In this document: positions 8,677 through 18,810 of the stretch, piece after piece
Numbering within the stretch: the stretch's first letter is position 1
Layout of the letters: every line of letters begins with the position of its first letter
Assembly (NCBI RefSeq): GCF_030499515.1
Contig: NZ_JASTWJ010000001.1
Location: 2,356,001 to 2,420,000 of the forward strand
DNA: 64,000 bases
DNA from: Streptomyces sp. DT2A-34
GTDB taxonomy: Bacteria > Actinomycetota > Actinomycetes > Streptomycetales > Streptomycetaceae
Reading direction: 5' to 3'
Notes under the pieces: generated by a model
Told to the model about the DNA's origin: nothing
Database searches by the model: none
Seen by the model: only the letters and a program-made list of their open reading frames with translations
Translations under genes and position numbers: made by a program

Positions 8677-10203
8677 TCAGTCGACGGCGCAGCCCCCGGT
8701 GACCACCGGCAGCGGGTCCGGCACGCCCACCTTGGGAAGGCCGAGCAGGACACCGGCCGGCTTGGGCTGCTCGGCAGCGTTCCGCTTCTCCCAGGCGTCG
8801 CCCGCGCGCGTGCGGCGGACGTCGAGGACGGCACCCTCGGCGAGAAGGTGGTGCGGGGCGGCGTACGTGATCTCGACCGTCACCACGTCGCCGGGGCGGA
8901 CCTCCTGCTCCGGCTTGGTGAAGTGGACCAGGCGGTTGTCGGGGGCGCGGCCGGAGAGGCGGTGGGTGGTGCCGTCCTTGCGGCCCTCGCCCTCGGCGAC
9001 CATCAGGTCCAGCTTGCGGCCGATCTGCTTCTTGTTCTCCTCCCAGGAGATCTCCTCCTGGAGGGCGACGAGACGCTCGTAGCGCGCCTGGACGACCTGC
9101 TTGGGGATCTGGTTCTCCATGGTGGCCGCCGGGGTGCCGGGCCGCTTGGAGTACTGGAAGGTGAAGGCCTGGGCGAAGCGGGCCTCGCGGACGACGTGCA
9201 GGGTCTGCTCGAAGTCCTCCTCGGTCTCGCCGGGGAAGCCCACGATGATGTCGGTGGTGATCGCGGCGTGCGGGATGGCGGCGCGGACCTTCTCGATGAT
9301 CCCGAGGTAGCGCTCCTGGCGGTAGGAGCGGCGCATCGCCTTCAGGACCGTGTCCGAGCCGGACTGGAGCGGCATGTGCAGCTGCGGCATCACGTTCGGC
9401 GTCTCGGCCATGGCGGCGATGACGTCGTCGGTGAAGTCGCGCGGGTGCGGGGAGGTGAAGCGGACGCGCTCCAGGCCCTCGATGTTCCCGCAGGCCCGCA
9501 GCAGCTTGCTGAACGCCTCGCGGTCGCCGATGTCGGAGCCGTACGCGTTGACGTTCTGGCCGAGCAGCGTGATCTCGCTGACGCCCTCGGCGACCAGGGC
9601 CTCGATCTCGGCGAGGATGTCGCCGGTGCGGCGGTCCTTCTCCTTGCCGCGCAGGGCCGGGACGATGCAGAAGGTGCAGGTGTTGTTGCAGCCGACGGAG
9701 ATCGACACCCAGGCCGCGTAGGCGCTCTCGCGACGGGTCGGCAGCGTCGACGGGAACGCCTCCAGCGACTCGGCGATCTCGACCTGCGCCTCCTCCTGCA
9801 CGCGCGCGCGTTCCAGCAGGACGGGCAGCTTGCCGATGTTGTGCGTGCCGAAGACGACGTCCACCCAGGGCGCCCGCTTCACGATGGTGTCGCGGTCCTT
9901 CTGCGCGAGGCAGCCGCCGACCGCGATCTGCATGCCGGGCCGCTTGGTCTTCATCGGGGCGAGGTGGCCGAGGTTGCCGTACAGCTTGTTGTCGGCGTTC
10001 TCGCGGACCGCGCAGGTGTTGAAGACGACGACGTCCGCGTCGCCGTTCGAGCCCTCGGGTGCGCGTACGTAACCGGCGTCTTCGAGCAGCCCGGACAATC
10101 GCTCGGAATCGTGGACGTTCATCTGGCACCCGTAGGTGCGGATTTCGTAACTCTTGGATCCTTGAACGTCCACTGCCGGGCTCCGGTCGCTGCTGCTGGT
10201 CAT
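8677..10203 (-). CDS. miaB: tRNA-2-methylthio-N6-dimethylallyladenosine synthase
   Basis: Radical-SAM methylthiotransferase that converts i6A37 to ms2i6A37. The 508-aa protein has the UPF0004 domain first ([37 protein letters not shown]), then the radical-SAM cluster motif [11 protein letters not shown], then a C-terminal TRAM region. All six cluster cysteines are present. Start ATG at 10203. Together with miaA upstream it completes the pathway for this tRNA modification. Confidence 0.95.
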   Translation of the reverse strand: MTSSSDRSPAVDVQGSKSYEIRTYGCQMNVHDSERLSGLLEDAGYVRAPEGSNGDADVVVFNTCAVRENADNKLYGNLGHLAPMKTKRPGMQIAVGGCLAQKDRDTIVKRAPWVDVVFGTHNIGKLPVLLERARVQEEAQVEIAESLEAFPSTLPTRRESAYAAWVSISVGCNNTCTFCIVPALRGKEKDRRTGDILAEIEALVAEGVSEITLLGQNVNAYGSDIGDREAFSKLLRACGNIEGLERVRFTSPHPRDFTDDVIAAMAETPNVMPQLHMPLQSGSDTVLKAMRRSYRQERYLGIIEKVRAAIPHAAITTDIIVGFPGETEEDFEQTLHVVREARFAQAFTFQYSKRPGTPAATMENQIPKQVVQARYERLVALQEEISWEENKKQIGRKLDLMVAEGEGRKDGTTHRLSGRAPDNRLVHFTKPEQEVRPGDVVTVEITYAAPHHLLAEGAVLDVRRTRAGDAWEKRNAAEQPKPAGVLLGLPKVGVPDPLPVVTGGCAVD

Positions 10204-10408
10204 GGGTCAAGGGTAGGCGGTTCCCGAAGGTCACAGGTCCGGCCCTCGTGCCCGGTGCATGGCGCTGCCGGCACAGCGTCTGCGAGCGGCTGTGGCGGGC
10301 TGGTCGTGGCCCGCGTCCAGCGAAGTGGACGGGTTCAACCTCGTCCCGGAGGAATGCGAGGCCACCCTCGGAATCTGGTCTCGCCCAGGACCCAACCCCA
10401 CTGGAGGA

Positions 10409-10425
10409 ATACCCCCTAGGGGTAT
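10409..10425 (+). promoter_or_regulatory. CsoR-type copper operator overlapping a -10 box
   Basis: A 7-3-7 inverted repeat, ATACCCC-CTA-GGGGTAT. The last TAT begins a TATAGG hexamer (10423-10428) that can serve as a -10. CsoR repressors of copper efflux bind G/C-tract palindromes of this kind. The same layout recurs at 12797-12813. A bound repressor would block the promoter of the DUF4396 gene. No csoR gene is in this window. Confidence 0.65.
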
Positions 10426-10489
10426 AGGGTTGTCGATGTGGCCGCCGAGAACGGGCCACCGCACCGGACGGAAACAGGGGATGAAGGTC

Positions 10490-10990
10490 ATGGACCACAC
10501 CACGCACGAAAGTCATGGTCACGCCGGTCATACGGCTCCCCACGGCGCCCATGCGGGGGCGTCCTGGGGCACGGCGGTGAAGGCGACGCTGCACTGCCTG
10601 ACCGGGTGCGCCATCGGTGAGATCCTCGGCATGGTCATCGGCACCGCGCTGCTGTGGGGCAACGTACCCACCATGGTGCTGGCGATCAGCCTGGCGTTCC
10701 TCTTCGGCTACTCGTTCACCCTGTTCGCGGTGGTCCGGGCCGGTCTGGGCCTCAAGTCCGCGATCAAGGTCGCACTGGCCGCCGACACCGTGTCGATCGC
10801 CGTGATGGAGTTCGTCGACAACGCGATCATCGCCCTCACCCCGGGTGCGATGGACGCCCATCTGTCCGACGGGCTGTTCTGGGGGGCGCTGCTGGGCGGG
10901 TTCGGGGTCGCCTTCCTGGTCACCACGCCGATCAACAAGTGGATGATCGGCCGCGGCAAGGGCCACGCCGTCGTCCACGCCTACCACTGA
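10490..10990 (+). CDS. DUF4396 membrane protein, His-rich N-terminus
   Basis: A 166-aa protein with a histidine-rich start (MDHTTHESHGHAGHTAPHG) followed by four hydrophobic segments, including EILGMVIGTALLWG, PTMVLAISLAFLFGYSFTLF and FWGALLGGFGVAFLVTTP. This matches DUF4396 membrane proteins. The ATG at 10490 has GGGGA 8 bases upstream and is preferred over the ATG at 10481, which has no spacing. A CsoR-type operator lies in the promoter and a strong hairpin follows. Copper-linked transport or delivery is an inference from the His-rich tail and the operator; the family has no firm function that I know of. Confidence 0.78.
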   Translation: MDHTTHESHGHAGHTAPHGAHAGASWGTAVKATLHCLTGCAIGEILGMVIGTALLWGNVPTMVLAISLAFLFGYSFTLFAVVRAGLGLKSAIKVALAADTVSIAVMEFVDNAIIALTPGAMDAHLSDGLFWGALLGGFGVAFLVTTPINKWMIGRGKGHAVVHAYH

Positions 10991-11011
10991 CGAACCGAAC
11001 GCACAGGCCCA

Positions 11012-11055
11012 CGCGGTCGGGGCTCCCCTGGCGGAACAGGGGTGCCCCGACCGCG
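11012..11055 (+). terminator. terminator hairpin after the DUF4396 gene
   Basis: Outer 12-bp stem CGCGGTCGGGGC/GCCCCGACCGCG, one T-T mismatch, inner 6-bp stem CCCCTG/CAGGGG and loop GCGGAA, then TTTG. It separates the DUF4396 gene from the Cys-rich bundle gene. Confidence 0.7.
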
Positions 11056-11161
11056 TTTGCGTCACCGGGCCGGGCCAACCCGGCAGGGGCCGGGAGAGGG
11101 AGAGGCGCGGCCGTCCCGGCCCGCCGCCCGTCCGGCATCGACCCGAAGGAGGCGACCGGTG

Positions 11162-11569
11162 ATGACCACGGTCAAGGACATGCTTGCCACCTACCCTGCC
11201 GACCTGGGCCAGGTGGACCGCGACAAGCTCACGCGCTGTATCGAGGAGTGCCTCGCCTGCGCCCAGGCGTGTACGGCGTGTGCGGACGCCTGCCTGTCCG
11301 AGGGCATGGTCGGTGAACTCACCAAGTGCATCCGCACCGACATGGACTGCGCGGACGTCTGCAACGCCACCGCGTCCGTGCTGTCCCGGCACACCGGCTA
11401 CGACGCGAACGTCACCCGCGCGATCCTCACCGCGTGCGCCACCGCCTGCAAAGCCTGCGCCGACGAATGCTCCGCGCATGCCGACACGCACGAGCACTGC
11501 CGCCTGTGCGCGGAAGCCTGCCGCTCCTGCGAGCAGGCGTGCAACGACCTCATCCAGGCCCTCGGCTGA
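11162..11569 (+). CDS. four-helix-bundle copper-binding protein (Csp-type)
   Basis: A 135-aa protein with 18 cysteines, mostly spaced CxxxC or CxxC along amphipathic helices (CIEECLACAQACTACADAC, CRLCAEACRSCEQAC), plus several histidines. This is the signature of copper storage proteins, in which cysteines line the inside of a four-helix bundle and hold Cu(I). No signal peptide is visible, so it is a cytosolic Csp3-like form. GGAGG precedes the ATG at 11162. It sits between two CsoR-type operators and upstream of copZ-copA. Its promoter is unclear: a terminator lies just upstream, so it needs read-through or its own start. Confidence 0.85.
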   Translation: MTTVKDMLATYPADLGQVDRDKLTRCIEECLACAQACTACADACLSEGMVGELTKCIRTDMDCADVCNATASVLSRHTGYDANVTRAILTACATACKACADECSAHADTHEHCRLCAEACRSCEQACNDLIQALG

Positions 11570-11671
11570 CCAGCCGGCCGCACCGACAGGGCCGTCGGAA
11601 CGGCGATCCGGCGGCCCTCACGCACATCCGGAATCGTTGCCCGGTCGGCGTGCCGGGCGGTGAGCGTCGGT

Positions 11672-12749
11672 TCAGCGCACGTGCGGTCCGCCGGTCATCT
11701 GCGGCTTGCCGCGCGGTACGAGCACCGGGGCCACCGCCGCGCTGACGGCGGGTGCCACCGCGCACGCCATGAACGCGTCGGTGAAGCCGCCGACCGTACC
11801 GCGCTCGATGCCGGAGGCCGCGACGGGGAGACGACCGCGACGCCGAGGGAACCGCCCACCGCGTGGAAGGGTTTGACGACACCGACACCGACACCGACGC
11901 CGGCCCCGCCTCCCGGTGTTCGACCATGGCGAGCGCGGTGGTGGTGGCGGTGACGAAGACCGCGCCGATGCCGAGGGAGGCGACCGAGAAGCCCGGCAGC
12001 AGAACGGCGTACAGGCTGCCGGTGTCCGACAGCCCGGTCAGCGGCACGGTCCCTGCGGCCGCGATCACCATGCCGGCGACGGCCGTTGCACGGTTGCCGA
12101 TCCTGCCTACGAGGCGGGAGCCCTGGTGCGCGCCGATGCCGGTGGCGACGGCCACCGGGAGGATGAACAGGCCGGTCTTCAGCGGGTTGAGGTCGCGCAG
12201 GTGCTGGAGGTTGACGGACCCGAGGAAGAAGAAGGCGATCAGCAGGGCGGTGGCCATCAGCATCAGGAACGCCCCGGCGAGGACGGGGCGCCGGGTGAAC
12301 ATGCGCAGATCCATCAGCGGGGCCAGGCTCGCCCGCTCGGCGACGGCGAACAGGACGTACGCCACCGCCGCGCCGGCCAGCGGCAGCTGCGTGGCCGGAG
12401 CTGTCCATCCCGAGTCGGCACCGGGGCGTCGACCCGGACGGGCCGCGGGGCACGGGCCCCCACGACCGTGGGGACGGCGGCAAGGACGAGGAGACCGACG
12501 GGCACGTTGACGTAGAAGACCCACTGCCAGCCCGGCCCGTCGGTGAGCACCCCGTCGAGCAGCACCCCGGCGGCGGCACCTGACCCGCCGATCGCCGCCC
12601 ACACGTCGAGGGCCTTGTTGCGCTCCACCGCCGTGGAAGGTGGTCGTGACGATCGACAGGACGGAGGGGGACAGCGGGGCGGCGCCGACGCCCTCCTGGA
12701 GGCCGGCGCCGTCAGCCCGTTCCCAACGCCGCGCGGACGCTGCGCGCAC
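11672..12749 (-). pseudogene. decayed MFS drug-efflux transporter (EmrB/QacA type)
   Basis: Fragments of one MFS protein are spread over three frames. In order they are: VLSIVTTTFH; then WAAIGGSGAAAGVLLDGVLTD and WVFYVNVPVGLLVL; then PLAGAAVAYVLFAVAERASL through LGIGAVFVTATTTALAM; and finally FHAVGGSLGVAVVS and a C-terminus ending just before the TGA at 11672. At least three frameshifts and loss of the N-terminal helices make it non-functional. It lies between the copper-bundle gene and copZ on the opposite strand, and probably predates the insertion or rearrangement of the copper genes. Confidence 0.82.
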
Positions 12750-12796
12750 GTACTCACGGGGCCCGTTCGGATGTGGGGGTCATCACAGGGGCAGGA

Positions 12797-12813
12797 ATAC
12801 CCCTGGGGGGTAT
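12797..12813 (+). promoter_or_regulatory. CsoR-type copper operator upstream of copZ
   Basis: The 7-3-7 palindrome ATACCCC-TGG-GGGGTAT has the same arms as the site at 10409. Its TAT again starts a -10-like hexamer, TATAGT (12811-12816). It is 85 bases ahead of copZ and is the expected CsoR site of a Streptomyces copZA operon. Confidence 0.72.
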
Positions 12814-12897
12814 AGTGTTAGCATCGTCGAGAGAGGTTGCGGAAGACTCCCCCCTCTCGACGGCAGACCCGCGCATCCACACCCTGAGGGAGCACCC

Positions 12898-13194
12898 ATG
12901 ACCACCCAGACCACCTCCGGATCCTGCTGCTCCTCCGACGGCTCCTGCGGTTCGGGCGCCGCGGCCGAGGCGCAGGACACTGGCATCACGACCGTCTACA
13001 AGGTTTCGGGCATGACCTGCGGCCACTGCGAAGGCGCAGTCAGCCAGGAGATCTCCGCCCTGGAGGGCGTCACGGCGGTGACGGCCGTGGCCAAGACCGG
13101 CGAGGTCACCGTCGCCTCCGCCACCCCGCTCGACGAGGAGGCCGTCCGCGCCGCCGTCGACGAGGCCGGCTACGAGCTCGTCGGCCGGGCCTGA
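12898..13194 (+). CDS. copZ: copper chaperone, HMA domain
   Basis: A 98-aa cytosolic Cu(I) chaperone that hands copper to CopA. The single heavy-metal-associated domain carries MTCGHC, followed by the usual beta-alpha-beta pattern ending [10 protein letters not shown]. The N-terminal extension has three further cysteines (SCCSSDGSC), seen in some actinobacterial CopZ proteins, which could form a second metal site. Directly upstream of copA and preceded by the CsoR-type operator. Confidence 0.92.
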   Translation: MTTQTTSGSCCSSDGSCGSGAAAEAQDTGITTVYKVSGMTCGHCEGAVSQEISALEGVTAVTAVAKTGEVTVASATPLDEEAVRAAVDEAGYELVGRA

Positions 13195-13310
13195 GGGCCC
13201 TGCCGGGGCACCCGCCCCGGGTCGAGCAACGCGAGTTTCCCTCCCCCGCCGGGACGCACCGCTCCGCTGATACGGACGCCGCGCGTCCCGGCCTCTCCCA
13301 GGAGATACGC

Positions 13311-15584
13311 ATGACCAGCACGGCTCCCGAGAAGACACTCGGCGGTGCGGAGCCCGCACCCGCCTCCGAGGTCGAGCTCTCCATCGGCGGCATGACGTGC
13401 GCCTCCTGCGCCGCCCGCATCGAGAAGAAGCTCAACCGGATGGACGGCGTCACCGCGACCGTCAACTACGCCACCGAGAAGGCGAAGATCTCGTACCCGG
13501 AGGACATCGAGGTCACGGACCTCATCGCCACCGTCGAGAAGACCGGCTACACCGCCGAGGAGCCGCCGCCACCGGCCGCCGAGGAGCGGGCCGCCGAGAC
13601 CCCCGCGACAGCGGACGGCGAGTTGCTCTCCCTGCGGCAGCGGCTGTTCGTGTCGCTGACCCTGTCCGTGCCCGTCGTACTGATGGCAATGGTTCCGGCC
13701 CTTCAGTTCGACAACTGGCAGTGGCTGTCGCTGACTCTGGCGGCCCCGGTCGTCGTCTGGGGGGCGCTGCCCTTCCACAAGGCCGCGTTCACCAACGCCC
13801 GGCACGGCGCCGCGACCATGGACACGCTGGTGTCCATCGGCACGCTCGCCGCACTCGGCTGGTCGCTCTGGGCGCTGTTCTTCGGGCACGCCGGCATGCC
13901 GGGCATGCGGCACGGCTTCGAGTTCACCGTCTCCCGTACGGACGGCTCCTCCGCCATCTACCTGGAAGCCGCGGCCGGTGTGACCGCGTTCATCCTGGCC
14001 GGGCGGTATCTGGAGGCGAAGTCCAAGCGCAAGGCGGGCGCGGCGCTGCGGGCACTGATGGAGCTCGGCGCGAAGGACGTCTCCGTGCTGCGCGGCGGCA
14101 AGGAAGTCCGCATACCGGTCGGGCAGTTGGCGGTGGGCGACCGGTTCGTCGTACGGCCTGGAGAGAAGGTCGCCACCGACGGGACCGTCGTCGAGGGCTC
14201 CTCCGCTGTCGACGCCTCCATGCTGACCGGCGAGTCCGTACCGGTCGACGTGAGCGTCGGGGACGCGGTCACCGGTGCCACGGTGAACGCCGGTGGCCGA
14301 CTGGTCGTCGAGGCCACCCGGGTCGGCGCCGACACCCAGCTCGCCCACATGGCGAAGCTCGTCGAGGACGCGCAGAACGGCAAGGCCGAGGTGCAGCGCC
14401 TCGCCGACCGGATCTCCGCCGTCTTCGTCCCGGCCGTCCTCCTCATCGCCGTCGCCACCCTCGGCGGCTGGCTCGGCGCCACCGGCGACGCCACCGCCGC
14501 GTTCACCGCCGCCGTCGCCGTCCTGATCATCGCCTGCCCGTGCGCCCTGGGCCTCGCCACCCCGACCGCTCTCATGGTCGGCACCGGACGCGGAGCCCAA
14601 CTCGGCATCCTCATCAAGGGCCCAGAGGTCCTGGAGTCCACGCGCCGCGTCGACACGGTCGTCCTGGACAAGACCGGCACCGTCACCACGGGTCGGATGG
14701 CCCTCCAGGACGTGTACGTCGCCGAGGGAGTCGACGAGGCTGAACTGCTGCGGTTGGCGGGCTCGCTGGAGCACGCCTCCGAGCATCCGATCGCCCAGGC
14801 GATCGCCGCCGGTGCGAGCGAGCGGGCCGGCGGCTTGCCGGTGCCGGAGAACTTCGAGAACGTCGCCGGCCTCGGCGTCCAGGGCGCCGTCGACGGCCAC
14901 GCCGTACTCGTCGGACGCGAGCAGCTACTCGCCGAGTGGGCCATCGAACTGCCACGGGAGCTGGCCGAGGCCAAGGCCGCGGCGGAGGCCGAGGGGCGTA
15001 CGGCGGTCGCCGTCGCCTGGGACGGCAAGGCACGCGGCGTCATCACGGTGGCCGACGCGATCAAGGAGACCAGCGCCGAAGCCGTCGCCGAGCTGCGGCG
15101 GCTGGGCCTCACGCCCGTCCTCCTGACCGGCGACAACCGGCTCGTCGCCGAGTCCGTGGCACGGGCGGTCGGCATCGACGAGGTCATCGCCGAGGTCCTC
15201 CCCCAGGACAAGGTGGACGTGATCAAGCGGCTGCGGGCCGAGGGCCGTTCGGTCGCGATGGTCGGCGACGGCGTCAACGACGCGGCCGCCCTGGCCACCG
15301 CCGACCTGGGACTGGCGATGGGCACCGGCACGGACGCGGCCATCGAGGCGGGCGACCTGACCCTCGTACGGGGCGACCTGCGGGTGGCGGCCGACGCGAT
15401 CCGCCTCTCCCGCCGGACGCTGGCCACCATCAAGGGCAACCTCTTCTGGGCGTTCGGCTACAACGTCGCCGCCCTGCCGCTGGCCGCGGCCGGCCTGCTC
15501 AACCCGATGATCGCGGGCGCCGCGATGGCGTTCTCCTCGGTGTTCGTCGTGACGAACAGCCTGCGCCTGCGTTCCTTCAAGTAG
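13311..15584 (+). CDS. copA: Cu(I)-exporting P-type ATPase
   Basis: P1B-type copper efflux ATPase, 757 aa. N-terminal HMA domain with [15 protein letters not shown], then eight predicted membrane helices, the transport motif [10 protein letters not shown] (about residue 409), the phosphorylation site DKTGT (about 453), SEHPIAQ (HP locus, about 490) and [10 protein letters not shown] (about 652). All key residues are present. The C-terminus ends after the last membrane helices as expected. Start ATG at 13311 with AGGAG upstream. It probably forms one transcript with copZ. Confidence 0.95.
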   Translation: MTSTAPEKTLGGAEPAPASEVELSIGGMTCASCAARIEKKLNRMDGVTATVNYATEKAKISYPEDIEVTDLIATVEKTGYTAEEPPPPAAEERAAETPATADGELLSLRQRLFVSLTLSVPVVLMAMVPALQFDNWQWLSLTLAAPVVVWGALPFHKAAFTNARHGAATMDTLVSIGTLAALGWSLWALFFGHAGMPGMRHGFEFTVSRTDGSSAIYLEAAAGVTAFILAGRYLEAKSKRKAGAALRALMELGAKDVSVLRGGKEVRIPVGQLAVGDRFVVRPGEKVATDGTVVEGSSAVDASMLTGESVPVDVSVGDAVTGATVNAGGRLVVEATRVGADTQLAHMAKLVEDAQNGKAEVQRLADRISAVFVPAVLLIAVATLGGWLGATGDATAAFTAAVAVLIIACPCALGLATPTALMVGTGRGAQLGILIKGPEVLESTRRVDTVVLDKTGTVTTGRMALQDVYVAEGVDEAELLRLAGSLEHASEHPIAQAIAAGASERAGGLPVPENFENVAGLGVQGAVDGHAVLVGREQLLAEWAIELPRELAEAKAAAEAEGRTAVAVAWDGKARGVITVADAIKETSAEAVAELRRLGLTPVLLTGDNRLVAESVARAVGIDEVIAEVLPQDKVDVIKRLRAEGRSVAMVGDGVNDAAALATADLGLAMGTGTDAAIEAGDLTLVRGDLRVAADAIRLSRRTLATIKGNLFWAFGYNVAALPLAAAGLLNPMIAGAAMAFSSVFVVTNSLRLRSFK

Positions 15585-15606
15585 GCGCGTCGACATCCCA
15601 GTTGGT

Positions 15607-15640
15607 CAGTAGGGCCCTGCCGGAAGGCAGGGCCCTACTG
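15607..15640 (+). terminator. terminator after copA
   Basis: Perfect 15-bp stem CAGTAGGGCCCTGCC with its complement, closed by the tetraloop GGAA, 23 bases after the copA stop. There is no long T-tract, as is usual in Streptomyces. Confidence 0.75.
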
Positions 15641-16078
15641 CGTTGCGTCCCGTTACCCGCGGGCGCGACGCAGGTCGAAGGGTTCGTCGAGGACGGATAT
15701 GACGCCGTGCGTCAGGTCTCTTTTTCAACGCCTGGTGGACGACGGCCGGGAAACATGAGCGGGGCTGTCGGTCTGGCGGGACGGCCGCGAAGTCGTCCGA
15801 CTGGGCGGCGGATGGGCCGATGCGGGGCGCAGCCGCCCCTGGCGCGGCGGCACCCTGGTGATGCCGTACTCGCTGTCGAAGGCGTGGTTCGCGGATCCCC
15901 GCCGGGGCCCTGGACACGGAGCACACGCCTCACCAGCGAGGACGGACCGGTGCGCGACCTGCTCGGCCCACAGCTGCACTCCGAGCTGCTCACCTCCCAA
16001 GTCACTGACCACGACGAGGCCTTCGGCAAGCCGGATCACCTGAAGCCTGGGCTTCGTACGCGACATCGGATGCGCTTA
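15641..16078. other. gene-free region
   Basis: About 440 bases between the copA terminator and the DUF1772-like gene. Open frames here are GC-rich shadows with no recognisable domain, good start or ribosome site. It may be the remains of a lost gene, but I cannot identify which. Confidence 0.35.
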
Positions 16079-16663
16079 TCACTCGCGCTCACCGTCGCGG
16101 CGGCCTCCTCGCGCTCGGCGCTGCGATGGGGGGGCTACCGAAGGGGCGGTCACATTCCGGTGCCGTGTCGGACCGGAGCTTCTCCGGCGTCGGGTACGGG
16201 CTGCCTCACTGGTGAGGAGGATCAGCAGGATGAAAGCGGCGAACGCGGCGCCTGTGCGTGCGTAGTTGAAGGCTTCCCAGCGAGCGAGGATCTCCGCGTG
16301 GTCGGGGGGAGCCGAGGTAGCGGCCCACTTCTTGATCCGGCCGTTGATGGGGACATTGCCGAGCCGGGTGATCAGGAAGGACGTCAGCGCCAGCAGTGCC
16401 GCTCCGCCGGCGAGCCGCCGTGTGGTGCCGCGGGTCATGATGGCGAGCGTCATGGCGCTGAGCGCCGACATCCCCATGGCCGCCTGCATGGTGATGCCGT
16501 TCATCTGCATCAGCTCGGTGTGGAAGGACAGCCTCGTCTCGAGCGGTACGGCGTTGAACGTGGGAACCAGGTTGGCCGCTCCGTAGCCGAAGGCGCCCGC
16601 GAGGGCGCCGGTGGACAACAGGGCAATCCCCTGGGCGAGTCGGACGGCGAATCGGACACGCAT
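16079..16663 (-). CDS. DUF1772-like membrane protein (anthrone oxygenase-like family)
   Basis: A protein of about 194 aa with four hydrophobic segments and the family-like signature ITRLGNVPINGRIKKW in the middle. The C-terminal tail is Arg/Ser-rich and disordered. The ATG at 16663 has a GGGGGG tract 8 bases upstream; a GTG at 16669 overlaps the stop of the preceding gene. It is the second gene of a two-gene unit with the NTF2-fold protein, divergent from a TetR regulator that probably controls both. Function unknown beyond membrane location. Confidence 0.72.
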   Translation of the reverse strand: MRVRFAVRLAQGIALLSTGALAGAFGYGAANLVPTFNAVPLETRLSFHTELMQMNGITMQAAMGMSALSAMTLAIMTRGTTRRLAGGAALLALTSFLITRLGNVPINGRIKKWAATSAPPDHAEILARWEAFNYARTGAAFAAFILLILLTSEAARTRRRRSSGPTRHRNVTAPSVAPPSQRRARGGRRDGERE

Positions 16664-16668
16664 CTGCA

Positions 16669-17079
16669 CTACCCCCCGCGCTGTGGTTCGGATGGGTCGA
16701 GGGTCCTGCTGAGCTGCTCGGCCCGCCGCAGCAAGCCCTCGGTGGTGAAGTCCGCGAACATGTGCACCTGCGTGGTGACCAGCCCGCTCTTACGCATCCG
16801 GGCGTGGATCGTGAACCGGGCCGCGATCCGGTTGCCGTCCGCCAGCGCCTCGTGCACCTCGAACCGGAACCAGGTCAGATTCCTGCGCACGGGGCGCAGG
16901 TGGGCGGCGAGCCGGTCCCAGTCGAGTCGTACGCCGTCGGCGATCTGTACGACGTCCCGGGTGTAGAACCTCGCCATGAGGTCGGCGGGGTCCTCCGAGC
17001 CGCGGACGACAGCCTCGGTGAAGGAGGTGAAGAAGTCGGCGACGAACTGCTGGGGTGTCTTGGTTTCCAGAGGTTGCAT
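16669..17079 (-). CDS. NTF2/SnoaL-like protein
   Basis: A 136-aa cone-fold protein. The segments FFTSFTEAVVRGSEDPADLMARFYTRDVVQ and VHEALADGNRIAARFTIHAR follow the SnoaL/NTF2 pattern of a helix pair followed by a curved sheet. Such proteins bind or isomerise small hydrophobic molecules; no active-site set is clear here. Its TAG overlaps the start region of the membrane-protein gene, so they are cotranscribed. The TetR-type palindrome at 17126-17143 lies just upstream. Confidence 0.72.
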   Translation of the reverse strand: MQPLETKTPQQFVADFFTSFTEAVVRGSEDPADLMARFYTRDVVQIADGVRLDWDRLAAHLRPVRRNLTWFRFEVHEALADGNRIAARFTIHARMRKSGLVTTQVHMFADFTTEGLLRRAEQLSRTLDPSEPQRGG

Positions 17080-17125
17080 GTCGCTCCGGCCAGGCAGGCG
17101 GGCAGGGCCGCACCCCGCTACTATC

Positions 17126-17143
17126 TCTTACATCTCTGTAAGA
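17126..17143. promoter_or_regulatory. TetR-type operator
   Basis: Perfect inverted repeat TCTTACA-tctc-TGTAAGA in the 100-base gap between the divergent NTF2-like and TetR genes. A partial copy (TTGTAAGAG) follows about 30 bases later, next to the regulator start. Position and symmetry fit autoregulation by the TetR protein. Confidence 0.65.
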
Positions 17144-17179
17144 TATGCGCGCCAAGTAACTTTGACAAGGTTGTAAGAG

Positions 17180-17806
17180 TTGTCTGCTTCAGAAGGCCCC
17201 GACGGCACCCCGGCCGTTCGGCGTCGCCGTCGGGCCGACGCCGAACGGAGCAGGGAGGCCGTACTCGACGCCGCGGTCCGACTGCTCGCCGAGCGGCCCG
17301 ACGCGGGCATGGCCGCCATCGCCACAGCAGCCGGCGTCACCCGCCAGACCATCTACGCCCACTTCGGCACCCGCGACGCACTGCTGGAGGCCGTGGCCGA
17401 CCGCGTCACGCAAGAAGCCATGGCGGCGATGGACGCGGCGGAGGTCGAGGACGGGCCTGCCCTCGAAGCACTCCTGCGGCTGCAGGAGATCGGGTGGCGG
17501 CTGTTCGAGCGACATCCCGTGCTGCTCCAGCTCGGCACCGCCCCCGCACATGCCGAAGCCGACCGCGCGCGGCACGAGCCCGTCGCGGCCCGACTGACCC
17601 GGTTGATCCAGAAGGGGCAAACCGCGGGGGAGTTCGACCCCGACCCGCCCGCCGCTTGGCTGGTCGCGGCGGTTGTCGCCCTGGGACACGCCGCCGGCGA
17701 CGAAGTCGGGGCCGGCCGCATGAGCGTGGCCGAGGCGGCGGCCCACCTTCGCACCGCCACACTCCGCGTGCTGACGGTGCGACCGCGCAGGGCTCACACC
17801 CCCTAG
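17180..17806 (+). CDS. TetR-family transcriptional regulator
   Basis: A 208-aa repressor. The N-terminal helix-turn-helix reads AAIATAAGVTRQTIYAHFGTRDALLEAV, typical of TetR. The C-terminal ligand domain is all-helical and variable. The only sensible start is TTG at 17180, giving MSASEGPDGTPAVRRRRRAD after formyl-Met. It probably represses the divergent NTF2-like/DUF1772-like pair through the palindrome between them. The ligand is unknown. Confidence 0.85.
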   Translation: MSASEGPDGTPAVRRRRRADAERSREAVLDAAVRLLAERPDAGMAAIATAAGVTRQTIYAHFGTRDALLEAVADRVTQEAMAAMDAAEVEDGPALEALLRLQEIGWRLFERHPVLLQLGTAPAHAEADRARHEPVAARLTRLIQKGQTAGEFDPDPPAAWLVAAVVALGHAAGDEVGAGRMSVAEAAAHLRTATLRVLTVRPRRAHTP

Positions 17807-18240
17807 GCAGTCTTCGGTGTCGGTTGGGCATGCCAGGCCGGTTCGGCGTCACGAACCGGCTGCGCCCGGGCCGTTTCCCCACTCTCATCGCGGCCTGCCC
17901 ACCTCCGGGTGCTCGACTCCCCGGCAGTCGGTTCCCCTGGAGCCGCCGCGTCTGCGCGACCGAGGTTCCTCCGTCAACGCCGACGGGCTCACCGGAGGGC
18001 GACCGACTTCTCCGTACGCATCACCAGCAGCGTCACGATCCCGCCCACCGCGGCGACGGCCGCCGCAGCGCAGGCACCACGCCGCCCACCTGGGCCGCGT
18101 ATCCGGCCGGCCAGCACCACGGCCGCGGTCATCCCTCGCTCCGCTCCCTCGTCGCTCGTACGGCCGAGCGTAGGGCGTCCGCTTCCTTCAGCACGAGCTG
18201 CTCGGCGAAGCCCCCCCCCAGCAGGCAGCAGACGTGCACC
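17807..18240. other. remnant region between TetR gene and IS fragment
   Basis: About 430 bases without an intact gene. On the minus strand a degenerate frame keeps a hydrophobic stretch (AAAAVAAVGGIVTLLVMRTEK) that could be the last helix of a lost membrane transporter. A run of nine C near 18211 and the following IS end suggest decay around an insertion. Confidence 0.35.
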
Positions 18241-18810
18241 ACTAGGCCATTTCGTTCGGTTCATCCGATCGTTGAAAAAGGGGCCCCGGCAGGCGAGCCG
18301 GCCGACCATGCCATCGGTCGGTCCCGCGGAGGGCTGACCACGAAGATCCACCTGGCGGCCGACGGCCGCTGCCGCCCGCTGGCGTTCGTCCTGACCGGCG
18401 GGCAGGCCGGCGACGCGCCCGCCTTCACCGAGGTGATGGCACGTCTGCGTGTGCCCCGTCGACGGGGGCAGGCCCCGCACCCGGCCGGATGTGGTCCTGG
18501 CGGACAAGGCTTATTCGTCGCGCGCGATCCGCGAGCACCTGCGCAGCCGTCGTGTCTGGGCGGGCATCCCGATCCGGGCGGATCAGAACACCCACCGCTT
18601 GCGGCGAGGCAGCCGGGGCGGGCGCCCTCCCGCTTTCGACCGTGAGGCGTACAAGAAGCGCAACACGGTCGAGCGGTGCATCAACCGCCTCAAGCAATGG
18701 CGAGGGATCACCACCCGCTACGAAAAGACCGCCACCATCTACAAGACCGCCACCATCTACCTGGCCGGCCTCCACGTCGCGGGCATCTTCCTCTGGTCAG
18801 CCCGCTGATG
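18241..18810 (+). mobile_element. truncated, frameshifted IS5-type element
   Basis: The left end reads ACTAGGCCATTTCGTTCGG, a near match to the complement of the IS-like end at about 20019. Inside, a DDE transposase lacks its N-terminus: IGRSRGGLTTKIHLAADGRC and PLAFVLTGGQAGDAPAF are in one frame. After a shift near 18460 come DVVLADKAYSSRAIREHLR and KRNTVERCINRLKQWRGITTRYEKTA. No right end lies directly after the stop. The element is dead. Confidence 0.75.

Noticed and set aside
8666..11497. 943-codon minus-strand frame
   Set aside because: Runs in an alternative frame through miaB and antisense through the DUF4396 and copper-bundle genes; Arg/Gly/Pro composition typical of a shadow.
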